A stretch of DNA of 64,000 nucleotides from Desulfonatronum thioautotrophicum (GCF_000934745.1 NZ_KN882168.1:320888-384887); one strand, 5' to 3'; counted from the first letter of the stretch, positions 1-9,159 are shown. The notes: generated by a model not told the origin, from the sequence alone. Program-made: numbers and translations.

Positions 1-109
1 TTTGCAGCTCCTTTTCCAAAGCCTGGGCCATGGAACGGCGCAACTCCCCGGAAAGGCGATCAGCGATTCGGTCCACAAAGCGTTCTGAAAGTTCCGTGTT
101 GCTGAGCAT
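1..109 (-). CDS. N-terminal end of an unidentified protein, cut by the window edge
   Basis: About 36 codons are readable, starting from an ATG whose complement is at 107-109. The visible residues are polar and helix-prone (MLSNTELSERFVDRIADRL, then a charged stretch ending near KELQ). A weak purine-rich stretch (GAGGC) lies just upstream of the start. The family cannot be recognised from so short an N-terminus. The SH3/anchor gene upstream on the same strand ends at 194, so both could be co-transcribed. Confidence 0.5.
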   Translation of the reverse strand, partial: MLSNTELSERFVDRIADRLSGELRRSMAQALEKELQ

Positions 110-193
110 GATGTTGCCTCATGGTGCTGTTTTCCCCGACTGTCGCCATATCCGCTGGAGAAGTATTCGTGGACGAGTAGCACGGAGAAGATG

Positions 194-880
194 TCAGATA
201 TAGTGTAGTGTATTGCGCCGTTTGCCTTGCCGCCGACCGGTGATCATGCCAACCAGCCAAGCCACGAAGAACACCGAACCTCCAACCAGAAACCACCTGA
301 AGCGATCCTGGGATTTCAACATGCTGTTTTCTTCGCGCAACCGCGTTGCCTCCTGCAACAGTGCGTCCATTTCGGTTGTCAGCTGTGCATACCGCAAACG
401 CAAATCCTCGACTTCCGCGGCGTCCGATCGAAATGCGGCGTATTCCCGGTCCAGGTCCAACAGCTTGTTGGAGGTTTCGGACAAGGTTTCCAACAACTTT
501 TGATTGACTTCCTCCAGTTCGGCAAGCTGACCCAATGCGCCACTGGAGGCTTCGTACAGCGCGTCATATTTCCGGCGAAGTTCTTGGTAGCGCAGCGTGA
601 GCGGAACGTCACGTGTGGTGAAGCGTTGCAACACCCAGCCTTCGAGACCATCGGACCCACGCACTTGCAGCCATCCCGCTTGTTCGGACAAGGCCTCCAG
701 TTCCGCGCCAGCGGGCAACATCCGTAGGATCCGGTGGTCAGTGGACGGCCCGGCCCTCTTGGATATTTCGCGAACCTCGGAAACATAAACGGTTTCCCCA
801 GCGGCCCGATCCGGCATGCCCACCAGGACGACCGCCAGGACAACCCAGGCGGTGAGCAACATGCTATGATACGACTGCAT
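194..880 (-). CDS. SH3-domain protein with C-terminal membrane anchor (TIGR04211-like)
   Basis: The reading frame is open back to 994, but a secretion signal (hydrophobic stretch LLTAWVVLAVVLVG, then a cleavage-like RAAG/ETVYV junction) only makes sense from the ATG at 880 or the one at 862, so a start near 880 is preferred. After the signal come a bacterial SH3-like domain (about residues 28-90, with the typical GWLQVR and GWVLQRF turns), a long charged coiled coil (about 95-195), one C-terminal transmembrane helix (FLVGGSVFFVAWLVGMITG) and a basic tail. This order is that of the SH3-and-anchor family, periplasmic proteins tethered to the inner membrane, often assumed to act at the cell wall. 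The substrate is unknown. No clear ribosome binding site decides between the two starts. Confidence 0.75.
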   Translation of the reverse strand: MQSYHSMLLTAWVVLAVVLVGMPDRAAGETVYVSEVREISKRAGPSTDHRILRMLPAGAELEALSEQAGWLQVRGSDGLEGWVLQRFTTRDVPLTLRYQELRRKYDALYEASSGALGQLAELEEVNQKLLETLSETSNKLLDLDREYAAFRSDAAEVEDLRLRYAQLTTEMDALLQEATRLREENSMLKSQDRFRWFLVGGSVFFVAWLVGMITGRRQGKRRNTLHYI

Positions 881-1072
881 CGGAAAACATCGATGAAACA
901 TTGACTGTATCCACTCAGTATCTTTTGAAGTATCAACGGCATGGATACCCGCCTTCGAGGCGAATGACTGATTCGGAGACGGATTAAAAATCACGTCAGT
1001 CCCGGCGAAAGTGGAAATCCAGCATTAAAATGTGGCCCTACCAAGGATGTACGAAATAGTTAAGACCCTCAT

Positions 1073-2377
1073 TTAGATCAAATTGGGTAGATACGTGGTC
1101 AGACCGGGGAATGCCATTAAAATGGCGATGCAGATGATGAGTGCGGCCAGAAAGGGCCATACCCCTCGAAAAATTGTCTCCAACGGAACATCGGCGGCAA
1201 TGCCTTTGACAATATACACATTCATGCCCACAGGGGGGGTTATCACGCCCATGGCCACAACGAGCACCATGATCACCCCGAACCAGATCGGATCATACCC
1301 CAGAACCGTGACCACCACAGGATAGAAGATGGGAATGGTCAGCAGGACCAAAGCCAGGGCATCGATAAAAAAGCCTAAGACAAGATAAATCAGCAGGATG
1401 AGCGCCATGACCACAAATGCCGGCAGTTCCAGCTGCCCGGCCCAAGAGGCCAGCTCAAAGGGGATACGGCTCACGGCCATGAATCGACCGAAAATAACCG
1501 CCCCGGCCACCAGGAGCATGATCATGGCCGTAGTCCGGGTGGAGTCGGCCAAAGCGTGCTTCAGCCCCTCCCAACGCAACTTCCCTTGGATCAGGGTCAG
1601 AAAGAACACTCCAGCCGCCCCCACGGCCCCGGCCTCGGTGGGCGTGAACCACCCGGCAAACAAACCGCCAAGGGACAGGGAAAAGATCACAAACACTTCC
1701 CAAATCCCACCTTTCAGGGCTGCCAGACGGTCTTTCCATGAAAACACCGGACCAGCGGGCCCGAGCTCAGGATTGCGGCGGGCCATAATGCAGATCACGG
1801 CCATATACAGAAAGAGCAGTAAAAATCCTGGAATCACGCCGGCAAGGAACAATTTTCCGATGGACTGCTCCGTGGCCATGCCATAGACGATGAAAATCAC
1901 GCTGGGTGGAAACAGAACGCCCAGGGCCCCACCGGCGGCCACACTGGCCGTGGAAAGCGTGTCCGCGTAGCGATACTTCTTCATTTCCGGAATGGCGATG
2001 GCCCCGATGGTCGCCGCTGTGGCTGTATTCGACCCACAGACGGCTCCGAACAGTGCGCAGGTGGCCTGGGTGGCGATGGCCAGTCCACCAGGAAAATGGC
2101 CCAGGGTTCGATAGGCAAAGGTGAACAGTCTGGCCCCGATTCCGGAATAGAAGGCCAAAAATCCCATGAAGATGAACATGGGGATCACGCTCAGGGAATA
2201 GGAGGAAAACGTGGCGTACAGATCCTTGGAAACGACCCGGAACGCGGCTTCCGGGGAAACCAGCCAGCTGAACCCCAGAAAACCGGAGAGCGCCATGGCA
2301 TAGGCAATCGGCATGCGCAAAATCAAAAGCAGGAAGAACAACCCGATTCCGGCCAGGCCGATAAGTGTCGGACTCAT
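1073..2377 (-). CDS. dctM: TRAP transporter large permease, DctM family
   Basis: A 434-residue polytopic membrane protein, the Na+- or H+-coupled large subunit of a tripartite ATP-independent periplasmic transporter. Eleven or twelve hydrophobic segments span the length, and the family motif is present as GSNTATAATIGAIAIPEM. The frame is open further upstream, but the ATG at 2377 overlaps the dctQ stop codon as ATGA, which indicates translational coupling and matches the usual DctM N-terminus (MSPTLIGLAGIGLFF). It is the last gene of dctP-dctQ-dctM. The substrate cannot be read from sequence; the next genes upstream encode an ACT protein and phenylacetate-CoA ligase, so an aryl or organic acid is possible but unproven. 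Confidence 0.92.
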   Translation of the reverse strand: MSPTLIGLAGIGLFFLLLILRMPIAYAMALSGFLGFSWLVSPEAAFRVVSKDLYATFSSYSLSVIPMFIFMGFLAFYSGIGARLFTFAYRTLGHFPGGLAIATQATCALFGAVCGSNTATAATIGAIAIPEMKKYRYADTLSTASVAAGGALGVLFPPSVIFIVYGMATEQSIGKLFLAGVIPGFLLLFLYMAVICIMARRNPELGPAGPVFSWKDRLAALKGGIWEVFVIFSLSLGGLFAGWFTPTEAGAVGAAGVFFLTLIQGKLRWEGLKHALADSTRTTAMIMLLVAGAVIFGRFMAVSRIPFELASWAGQLELPAFVVMALILLIYLVLGFFIDALALVLLTIPIFYPVVVTVLGYDPIWFGVIMVLVVAMGVITPPVGMNVYIVKGIAADVPLETIFRGVWPFLAALIICIAILMAFPGLTTYLPNLI

Positions 2378-2889
2378 TGACGCACCGCCGTTCCCAGCAT
2401 CTCCAGGGCGCGCAGAAAAAGCACCAGACAAAGCAGGATCAAGGCCGCGGCTAGTCCGTAAACAAAGGGATAGAACGGTATTCTGGTGGTCAGGCCCACT
2501 TCTCCGCTGGCCGCGAAGTTCCGGGCATAGTCCAGCATGTGCCAGGAGCAGAACACGAAAAACACGGCAGCCGTAAGATTGGTCAGGCCGTCGATACCGG
2601 CCCTGATCCGCTCTGGGAGTTTGGCCACCAGAAATCCCACGGCGATATGGCCGTTTTTCAGAGCGCAGTGGGCCAGGGCCAGACCCACGACCAGAGAGGT
2701 CAGAAACCCAACAAACTCGTAGGTACCCAGGATCGGACTTTTAAAGAAGGCGCGCAATATGATGTTCAGGACCACCAGGAACATCACGGCCAAAAGACTG
2801 ATCCCAGCGATGGCGTCGAAGACTTTACTGGCTGCCCAGACGGTTTTTTCACTGAACTGAAGATAACGTTTCGAACGTGAGGGGGTCAT
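2374..2889 (-). CDS. dctQ: TRAP transporter small permease, DctQ family
   Basis: Small membrane subunit of the TRAP transporter, about 171 residues from the ATG at 2889 (the frame stays open to 2973). Four hydrophobic segments are visible, starting with ISLLAVMFLVVLNIILRAFF, followed by the DctQ-typical GTYEFVGFLTSLVVGLALAH and ending with LAAALILLCLVLFLRALEML. The start at 2889 is chosen because residues before it are charged and unlike the family; no good Shine-Dalgarno sequence supports either start. It lies between dctP (127 bases upstream) and dctM (4-base overlap), and the three proteins form one secondary importer. Confidence 0.88.
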   Translation of the reverse strand: MTPSRSKRYLQFSEKTVWAASKVFDAIAGISLLAVMFLVVLNIILRAFFKSPILGTYEFVGFLTSLVVGLALAHCALKNGHIAVGFLVAKLPERIRAGIDGLTNLTAAVFFVFCSWHMLDYARNFAASGEVGLTTRIPFYPFVYGLAAALILLCLVLFLRALEMLGTAVRQ

Positions 2890-3016
2890 GAGAAGAGAGG
2901 AAGAACTCCGGAGTAAAAAAGCTGACGCGTTCAGCCGCAATGCGAACCCGCAACTGAACGCGCTCAGGGCCATGGGGTGACAACACCCCCTGATTCAAAA
3001 AAAGTCTTCTCTTGAA

Positions 3017-4066
3017 TCAATCCAAGGCGTTGTACTTTTCGGACAGTTCCATCACCAAGTCCAGGGCATCCTGTCCAGGCAACCCTCGCCTGGCCACGTC
3101 CGCAAGAAACTCGTCCTGGATCGGCAGGACCAGTTCCATCCATCGGGCCGTCTCTTGGTCTGTCAGGGTAATCACCTCTTGTCCGGTGGATTCCACGGCA
3201 TAGGTCAACGCCGCCTCGTTTTGTCGATCCCACAGTCCTTTGGCCACGTCATGAAAGAAGGCTTCAGAGACCTCGGCGACTGTTGCCTGGAGATCTTCCG
3301 GCAGCCGGTCCCAGGTGCGTTGATTCATGGTCACGAAAAACAGGGTGTTATAGAGGAAAGGCGTCAAGGTCAGATAGTCGGTCACCTCGGCGTGCCGCCA
3401 GCCCTGCAGCACCTCGATGGGCGCGAGATTGCCCTTGACCAGCCCTCGGGCCAGGGCCTCGTAGGCGTCGGACTGAGGCATGGCTACGGGCACGGCGCCC
3501 AGTGCGGACAAAGTTCTGGCACTGAGTCCGGTGGCCCTTATTTCCATACCCTGCAGGTCTTCAAGGGTCCTCACCGGACTTGTGGTGAACAGATCTCCCG
3601 GACCGGTGGCCAGGACCATCAGCAGTTTGGTGTCTTGGATTTCCGCCGGATTCAATTCCTGAATCACTTCCCAGGCCACCTGACTGGCCACGGCGGAGTT
3701 CTTGTAGGTCACCCCGGGCAGCTCAAAGACCTCCAGAAGAGGAAAGCGCCCCCTGGTGTAGGCAAAAACAGACAAGCCAACGTCCGCGATCCCGGTGACC
3801 ACGCCGTCGTAGATTTCCTGTGCCGCAAGCAGGGTCTGCCCTGGATAGCTGACCACGCTAATCCGACCGTCGGTGGCCTCAGCCAGTGCCGCGGCCCAGC
3901 CCTGGACCAGCTCTGTCTCCGCTGGGTGGGTGGCCGGGAAAAAATGCGCCAGACGCAGCGAAACCGGACGTTGCGCCATGGCGGTGGTGGCGCCCAGGAT
4001 AAGCACCAACAGCGCCGTCAAAAGCACAGCCATCATTCTCTTATGCGTCAAACTCAACCTGTTCAT
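3017..4066 (-). CDS. dctP: TRAP transporter periplasmic solute receptor, DctP family
   Basis: Secreted substrate-binding protein of the DctPQM transporter, 349 residues. The ATG at 4066 is preceded by a GGGGGGCAAG ribosome binding site, better than the upstream in-frame ATG at 4096. A signal peptide (MMAVLLTALLVLILGATTAMA) ends at an AMA/Q cleavage site. The mature part follows the DctP fold: LRLAHFFPATHP near the N-terminus, the GIADVGLSVFAYTRGRFPL segment, and EIRATGLSARTLSALGAVPV, where the family arginine that contacts the substrate carboxylate normally lies. The protein captures an organic anion in the periplasm and delivers it to DctQM. First gene of the transporter operon. Confidence 0.92.
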   Translation of the reverse strand: MNRLSLTHKRMMAVLLTALLVLILGATTAMAQRPVSLRLAHFFPATHPAETELVQGWAAALAEATDGRISVVSYPGQTLLAAQEIYDGVVTGIADVGLSVFAYTRGRFPLLEVFELPGVTYKNSAVASQVAWEVIQELNPAEIQDTKLLMVLATGPGDLFTTSPVRTLEDLQGMEIRATGLSARTLSALGAVPVAMPQSDAYEALARGLVKGNLAPIEVLQGWRHAEVTDYLTLTPFLYNTLFFVTMNQRTWDRLPEDLQATVAEVSEAFFHDVAKGLWDRQNEAALTYAVESTGQEVITLTDQETARWMELVLPIQDEFLADVARRGLPGQDALDLVMELSEKYNALD

Positions 4067-4245
4067 CTCTTGCCCCCCAATGATTCGCAGTTGCATTTAA
4101 TCTGAAAGGGAACAGCCAGGAAAATCGTGAAGAGAAATCGAAAAGAGTGACGTCATCAAACCGCAAAAGGCTTCATGATGGCACGCACCTTGATTGCAAG
4201 CCCTGGTCGTTCCCATGATACGCTCTGGATTTTATCCCCGCGAGC

Positions 4246-4677
4246 TTAGAGATTGTAAAGTTCGTCTCCAGGTATAATCCGGATATTGTTCTTTTGCAGA
4301 ATCTCAATAGCCTGGTCGGTTCGATCGAAACGAAAAATCATCACTGCGTCCTTGCCGGTCTGTTGGACAAAGGCATACATATACTCCACATTGATCTGGT
4401 TGTTGCTGAGCAGTTCCAAAATGGCATGCAAACCACCAGGCCGGTCGTCCACTTCCACGGCCACGACAGAAGTTCGGCCCACGGTGAAGCCGTTTTCCTT
4501 GAGCACCTGTTTGGCTCGCTCATGATCCGTGACGATCAGGCGTAAAATACCGAAATCCGACGTATCGGCCAGAGACAGAGCCCGGATGTTGATCCCGGCC
4601 TGGGACAAAACCCTGGTCACATCAGTCAACCGGCCGGCCCGGTTCTCCAAAAAAATCGAAATCTGTTCCACTTTCAT
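4246..4677 (-). CDS. Tandem ACT-domain protein
   Basis: A 143-residue protein made of two ACT modules (about 1-70 and 71-143), small ligand-binding domains that usually sense amino acids. The first opens with the typical [20 protein letters not shown] and the second with [27 protein letters not shown] ribosome binding site precedes the ATG. Such stand-alone double ACT proteins are commonly encoded next to PaaK, as here, where paaK lies 62 bases upstream on the same strand. A regulatory role on aromatic amino-acid degradation is inferred from that association, not shown by the sequence. Confidence 0.88.
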   Translation of the reverse strand: MKVEQISIFLENRAGRLTDVTRVLSQAGINIRALSLADTSDFGILRLIVTDHERAKQVLKENGFTVGRTSVVAVEVDDRPGGLHAILELLSNNQINVEYMYAFVQQTGKDAVMIFRFDRTDQAIEILQKNNIRIIPGDELYNL

Positions 4678-4739
4678 TGTTCTGCCCTCCCTGTACGGGA
4701 TTCAGGTTGTTGCCCGGATAGGAACGTCCCTGCGTTGTG

Positions 4740-6044
4740 TCAGACCTTGGGCCGCTGATCGATGATCCGCTGGGCCTTGCCTTCGGAACGGGTCAGGCTG
4801 CGCGGCTCCACGAGTTTGACTTTGGCGGTCACGCCGAGAAACTCCTTGATGTTCCCCTGGATCTTGCCCTCCAAGCGCTGCAGATGGCGCACCTCATCGG
4901 AGAAAAGCTTCTCATCCACCTCCACCCGCACTTCCAGGGTATCCATGGCACCCTGACGATTGAGAATCAATTGGTAATGCGGCGTGAGGCCTTCGGTTTC
5001 CAGCAACAGCGCCTCGATTTGTGACGGAAAGACATTTACCCCGCGAATGATCAGCATGTCGTCACTGCGCCCTTTGACCCGGTTCATCCGGACATGGGTC
5101 CGGCCGCAGCGACAGGGAACGTAGTTCAGCGATGTGATATCCCGTGTCCGGTAGCGGATCAGGGGCTGGGCTTCCTTGGTCAGGGTGGTCAGCACCAATT
5201 CGCCGGTTGCGCCAGGAGGGAGCTGCTCGCCGGTGTTTGGGTCAATGATTTCCGGCAGAAAATGGTCCTCGAAGATATGCAGTCCTTTTTGGGCCACGGC
5301 GCACTCCATGGCGACGCCGGGTCCCATGATCTCCGACAACCCGTAAATGTCCAGAGCAATCAGGCCGAGTTTGGACTCGATATCCAGGCGCATCTCCTCG
5401 GACCAGGGCTCCGCGCCGAAGATCCCTACCCGGATGGGCAGATCGCTGAAAGGCATGCCCGCTTCCTGGGCTGCCTCGTACAAGAAAAGACTGTAGGAAG
5501 GCGTGCTGCACAGCACCGTCGGCCCAAAATCTCGAAGCAACATCACTTGGCGTTTGGTGCCGCCACCGGATATGGGCACAATGGTCGCCCCCAATTCTTC
5601 AGCACCGTAATGAACGCCCAGCCCACCGGTGAACAGACCATAGCCGTACGCATTGTGGACCACATCCCCGCGATTTACCCCGGCGGCCATGAACGCCCTG
5701 GCCATCAGGCCGGCCCAGTTGCGGACATCGCGGTGGGTATATCCAACCACGGTAGCCTTGCCGGTGGTCCCGGATGAGGCGTGGATACGCACAACGTTCT
5801 CCTTGGGAACCGCGAACAGTCCAAATGGGTAGTTGTTGCGCAGATCCTGCTTTTCCGTGAATGGAAGGTACTTCAAGTCCTGCAGGGTTTTGATCTGCTC
5901 GGGTCTTAGGCCGGCTTCCTCGAATTTACGTCGATAAAACGGCACGTTGGCATGCACCCGTTCCACGAGGTTGCGCAGCCTGCTGAGCTGCAACGGCTCC
6001 AGGTCCTCGCGAGGGGCGGTCTCTCGATCAATGTCGAAAATCAC
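4740..6044 (-). CDS. paaK: Phenylacetate-CoA ligase
   Basis: A 434-residue adenylate-forming enzyme that activates phenylacetate (or a related aryl acid) with ATP and CoA to the CoA thioester. The AMP-binding loop is [18 protein letters not shown], followed by the family signatures [20 protein letters not shown] and [15 protein letters not shown], and a C-terminal domain with [20 protein letters not shown]. Length and motif order match the anaerobic PaaK type. Translation starts at a GTG, with a strong AAGGAGG placed correctly upstream. The neighbouring ACT gene is the usual partner. In anaerobes the aryl acids commonly arise from aromatic amino acids through indolepyruvate oxidoreductase, which is not in this window. 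Confidence 0.92.
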   Translation of the reverse strand: MIFDIDRETAPREDLEPLQLSRLRNLVERVHANVPFYRRKFEEAGLRPEQIKTLQDLKYLPFTEKQDLRNNYPFGLFAVPKENVVRIHASSGTTGKATVVGYTHRDVRNWAGLMARAFMAAGVNRGDVVHNAYGYGLFTGGLGVHYGAEELGATIVPISGGGTKRQVMLLRDFGPTVLCSTPSYSLFLYEAAQEAGMPFSDLPIRVGIFGAEPWSEEMRLDIESKLGLIALDIYGLSEIMGPGVAMECAVAQKGLHIFEDHFLPEIIDPNTGEQLPPGATGELVLTTLTKEAQPLIRYRTRDITSLNYVPCRCGRTHVRMNRVKGRSDDMLIIRGVNVFPSQIEALLLETEGLTPHYQLILNRQGAMDTLEVRVEVDEKLFSDEVRHLQRLEGKIQGNIKEFLGVTAKVKLVEPRSLTRSEGKAQRIIDQRPKV

Positions 6045-6103
6045 GGAAAATCCTCCTTAACGACAAATAAAAAACCGGGGTTATGTTTCCTTACCACCGA
6101 CAT

Positions 6104-6813
6104 TCAAGCGGCATGCAAAAGCCAATACCCGCATCCGGCCAGAAATACGGCCGCCAGAAACAGGGCATAAACCCTGCGTGAGCGGAGGGAAAGCAGAACG
6201 CCGATAGTTCCAAGCATCCAGATGGCCGGCCATGTTATCGGAAGCATCAGGACACGTCCGCGCACATGTTGCAAGAGCCAGTCGGTGAACGGCACAAGCA
6301 AAACCATGACCATGGCAAAGGCCGCGGTATTGATCACAATGGCCTGAACAAGCGCAGGAGCTGCCGGGTTTCCGAGGCTATTGGTCATTGGCCGCGCTCC
6401 CCGCATGGTTTGCAGCATCCTGGAAAATACCGCATTTTGCCGCTGACGCTGAAGGTATTCCAGGCGGCTGCCCAACAGCGCCGTGGGAGCGCAGAGCAAC
6501 ATAACCAGAAAAATCAGCGGAGCCTGTTTCAGTTCAAAGATATTCACCAGGGCCAGGGTCGTCAGCAGGGCAAAGGGGCCGTGCGGCGGGATATAGGTCC
6601 CAATGGGAAACAGATCCAGGAAAAAAAGTTCGAAAAAAATGGCCACCGGCAAGGTGGTTTCCCATTGGCCGGTCAGGGCGGCCCAAAACATGCCGATGAC
6701 CAGCGGGCGATCCAAAAAACCGAGATTCAGTCCAAAGCGGCACAGAGAAAACAGAACAAAAAAAAACAGGCCAGTCCCGCCCAGGTCAACGCGTCCATAG
6801 ACAGCCCTACCAT
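6104..6813 (-). CDS. PTS mannose-family EIIC component, split by a frameshift in a homopolymer
   Basis: Membrane channel subunit of a mannose-type phosphotransferase system. The long C-terminal part reads RPLVIGMFWAALTG onward with six or more hydrophobic segments. The natural start, an ATG at 6813 overlapping the EIIB stop, gives a plausible N-terminus (MVGLSMDALTWAGLACFF) but is in another frame. The two frames meet in a run of nine A (nine T on the coding strand) at 6758-6766. One extra T would restore a continuous protein of about 236 residues through LCRFGLNLGFLDRPLV. This could be a sequencing slip, a disrupting mutation, or a slippage site. No EIID gene follows; paaK comes next. Confidence 0.78.
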
Positions 6814-7280
6814 GATGCCTTCACCTGTGTCGTATCATTGGGTACGCAGCGAAAATCCAGCTGGATGCCCCGCTTGGTAAATGCCTTCAGACAACCGATA
6901 TCTTCTTTGCTCAAGGCCACGTGCGGGCAAAGCTGTTGCTTGCCTGGCGAGTAATGCAGATTGCCGATGTTCACTGTGGACAGGACAAATCCGATCTGCA
7001 GAGCCCGGTTCACATCGCAGCAGGTGGCGAAAAGCAAAAGCGTATCACCGTGAGGATGGGCGACCCGGCCGTGATCATCCAGGTACTCGACAATGTGCTC
7101 GATGGCGATAAAGGTCAGCTCGACTCCGCTGGGCACGGCCAAGCGAATGATCTCCTGGCGCAGGTCGTCCGCGGCCAATGCGTCGTTGACCACCAGAATG
7201 TTCCTGGCACCCAGGTAAGGCACCCAGGCCTCGATGACTTGGCCGTGGACCAGACGATTGTCGATACGCACCCAGTTCAT
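6807..7280 (-). CDS. PTS mannose-family EIIB component
   Basis: A 157-residue cytoplasmic phosphotransfer protein. The N-terminus MNWVRIDNRLVHGQVIEAWV carries the phosphorylatable histidine of the mannose-family IIB in the context RLVHGQV, followed by the family pattern NILVVNDALAADDLRQEI. It accepts phosphate from EIIA (encoded 12 bases upstream) and in complete systems passes it to a sugar bound to EIIC/EIID. Its stop codon overlaps the start of EIIC. Because EIID is missing and EIIC is frameshifted, the system may be regulatory rather than a sugar importer; this is inference. Confidence 0.9.
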   Translation of the reverse strand: MNWVRIDNRLVHGQVIEAWVPYLGARNILVVNDALAADDLRQEIIRLAVPSGVELTFIAIEHIVEYLDDHGRVAHPHGDTLLLFATCCDVNRALQIGFVLSTVNIGNLHYSPGKQQLCPHVALSKEDIGCLKAFTKRGIQLDFRCVPNDTTQVKASW

Positions 7281-7292
7281 GACTGCTCCGGA

Positions 7293-7709
7293 TTACTCCT
7301 TGGCCACCTTGCTGCGCAACAGGTCCCCGGCGACCACGATCCCCTGTGCCCCGGCGGCCTTGGCTTCCTTGGCCAGCTCGGCCAGGGACAGCCTGCGCGA
7401 TCCAAGCACACGTAACAGCATGGGCAGGTTCACACCGGTGATCACTTCCAGTTGATGGTCGCTCTTGTTCAACAGGGACAGGCTCAGATTGGTGGGCGTG
7501 CCGCCAAACATGTCCGTCAGGATGACCACTCCGGGACCACGATCGGCACTTTTAACACTTTTCTTGATCTCCGCCAGGGACTTCTCCACTTCCTTTGTCA
7601 CGTCGACGCTGACGAAATAACAATCCTGCTGGGGACCGAGAATCAGTTCCGCAGCCTTTAGCAGATATGCGCCATACTCCGTATGGGTGACCAACACGAC
7701 TCCAATCAC
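7293..7709 (-). CDS. PTS mannose-family EIIA component
   Basis: A 138-residue EIIA domain protein with the active-site histidine in the N-terminal MIGVVLVTHTEYGAYL segment and the conserved VVILTDMFGGTPTNLSLSL motif near residues 62-80. It should accept phosphate from HPr (not in this window) and transfer it to EIIB. It lies 31 bases downstream of rapZ in the rpoN operon, an arrangement typical of Desulfovibrio-like genomes, where PTS proteins and RpoN functions are genetically linked. Confidence 0.92.
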   Translation of the reverse strand: MIGVVLVTHTEYGAYLLKAAELILGPQQDCYFVSVDVTKEVEKSLAEIKKSVKSADRGPGVVILTDMFGGTPTNLSLSLLNKSDHQLEVITGVNLPMLLRVLGSRRLSLAELAKEAKAAGAQGIVVAGDLLRSKVAKE

Positions 7710-7740
7710 CGTTGACTCCCTAGCGATTCATGGTCCGGAC

Positions 7741-8640
7741 TCAACCCAGATCCAGGTGACGATGTTCAATGGTTACCGAAAAACCCACGGTCGTCAGAGC
7801 GCCCAAAATCGCCTGTGACACGGCCACCGAACGATGCCGGCCACCTGTGCACCCCAAGGCCAGGGTCAGTCGGTAACGCCCTTCCACGGCATACAAGGGC
7901 AGCAGGTAGCGGAGAAACCCCTCGAACCGGCCGATGAACTCTTTGCCCGGATCATCCGCCAGAACATATTGGGCAATGGGCTCGTCCAGCCCGGACAGGG
8001 GCCGTAGCGCCGGTTCAAAGTAGGGGTTGGGCAAAAACCGCAGGTCAAAAACCAGGTCAGCTTCCATGGGCACGCCGTACTTGAATCCGAAAGAGATCAA
8101 GTGAATGCGCATGCCCTCCCCGGATTTCTGGTCCAGGGGCCATTTTTCCTGAAACATCCGTCGCAGGTCATGGATGGAAAAATCCGAGGTATCCACCACC
8201 ACATCGGCGTGTTTACGCAAGCCCTCCAGCATCACCCGTTCCCTGAAGATGGCCTGATCCAGTCCCATACCCTGAGCTTCCAACGGATGGGGGCGGCGCG
8301 TGGTGGCATAACGCCGGATCAGAACCGCGTCGCGGGCCTCCAGAAAGATCAGATGCAGTCGCATACCGGCCCGGTCCATCCGCTCCACGAAATGCTCCCA
8401 CTGCTGGACAAAATCCGGCTGACGGACATCCAGGCCCAAGGCCACTCCGGGATAGCGATCCAGTTGCATTTCCGGGGAAAGAGTTACCAACTGCGCGGCC
8501 AGACTGGCTGGCAGGCCGTCCACGCAGTAGAAACCAAGATCCTCGAAAACGTTCAAGACCGTGCTTTTCCCGGCCCCGGACTGGCCGGCAACCATGACCA
8601 GGGAAAGCTCGTCAGGCTTTTGCGAATGGTTCACGCTCAT
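7741..8640 (-). CDS. rapZ: RapZ/YvcJ family RNase adapter and P-loop ATPase
   Basis: A 299-residue nucleotide-binding protein. The Walker A loop is GQSGAGKSTVLNVFEDLGF, followed by CVDGLPASLAAQL and, in the C-terminal half, the RapZ signatures SFGFKYGVPMEADLVFDLRFLPNP and LALGCTGGRHRSVAVSQ. In enterobacteria RapZ binds small RNAs GlmY/GlmZ and controls glucosamine-6-phosphate synthase; in other bacteria the role is less clear. The location between ptsN and PTS genes in the rpoN locus is conserved across proteobacteria. A strong hairpin sits in the 66-base gap on its upstream side. Confidence 0.95.
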   Translation of the reverse strand: MSVNHSQKPDELSLVMVAGQSGAGKSTVLNVFEDLGFYCVDGLPASLAAQLVTLSPEMQLDRYPGVALGLDVRQPDFVQQWEHFVERMDRAGMRLHLIFLEARDAVLIRRYATTRRPHPLEAQGMGLDQAIFRERVMLEGLRKHADVVVDTSDFSIHDLRRMFQEKWPLDQKSGEGMRIHLISFGFKYGVPMEADLVFDLRFLPNPYFEPALRPLSGLDEPIAQYVLADDPGKEFIGRFEGFLRYLLPLYAVEGRYRLTLALGCTGGRHRSVAVSQAILGALTTVGFSVTIEHRHLDLG

Positions 8641-8657
8641 GACGGACTACCTGTTTC

Positions 8658-8687
8658 CGCAAGGGCACGATGCACCGTGCCCTTGCG
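8658..8687 (-). other. Hairpin between ptsN and rapZ
   Basis: Perfect 11-base arms at 8658-8668 and 8677-8687 (CGCAAGGGCAC and its complement) with an 8-base loop, located inside the 66-base ptsN-rapZ gap. No T-run follows on either strand, so it is more likely an RNA processing or stability element than a terminator. Confidence 0.5.
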
Positions 8688-8706
8688 CTGTGGAGGAATA
8701 CGAGCA

Positions 8707-9156
8707 TCACGCCGAGTTGAGGGCATCCCAGAACAACTCCTTGTTTCCAGCGGAAAGAAACGCGCAGCGAAAGGCCTCGTCTTTCAGTAGCCGGGTGATG
8801 GACGCCAGAATTCGCAGATGCATTCCGGCAACCTGTTCAGGAGCCAGGACCATGAAAAAGATATGGCATGGCTTGCGATCCAGGGCGTCAAAATCCACCC
8901 CATCCACGCTGCGCCCGACCACCAGGGCGATCCGCTCCAAACCCTCAAGCTTGCCATGAGGAATGGCCACACCATCCCCGATCCCGGTACTTCCGAGGCT
9001 TTCCCTGTCCTTGAGCACCTGGAAGGCGGCCTCGGCGTCCATGTCCGGCATGTGCAGGGCCAATACGGCGACCATTTCCGCCAGTACTTCCGCCTTGTTC
9101 CTGGCTTGCAGCTCGGGAAGCAGCAGGTCCTTGCTCAAAAAATCCCGGAGGACCAT
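8707..9156 (-). CDS. ptsN: PTS IIA-like nitrogen-regulatory protein PtsN
   Basis: A 149-residue EIIA(Ntr) domain protein. The phosphorylatable histidine is in GDGVAIPHGKLEGLERI near residues 60-75, preceded by FQVLKDRESLGSTGIGDG, both hallmark motifs. It belongs to the nitrogen PTS, which in other bacteria links PTS phosphorylation to potassium transport, sigma-54 function and stress responses. It starts three bases downstream of hpf, and rapZ follows, the classical order of the rpoN operon. Confidence 0.94.
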   Translation of the reverse strand: MVLRDFLSKDLLLPELQARNKAEVLAEMVAVLALHMPDMDAEAAFQVLKDRESLGSTGIGDGVAIPHGKLEGLERIALVVGRSVDGVDFDALDRKPCHIFFMVLAPEQVAGMHLRILASITRLLKDEAFRCAFLSAGNKELFWDALNSA

Positions 9157-9159
9157 CTG

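Noticed and set aside
4179-4194. Sigma-54-like TGGCACG-n4-TTGA site on the plus strand
   Set aside because: The -12 position lacks the GC dinucleotide, and no plus-strand gene follows; it points into the ACT gene.
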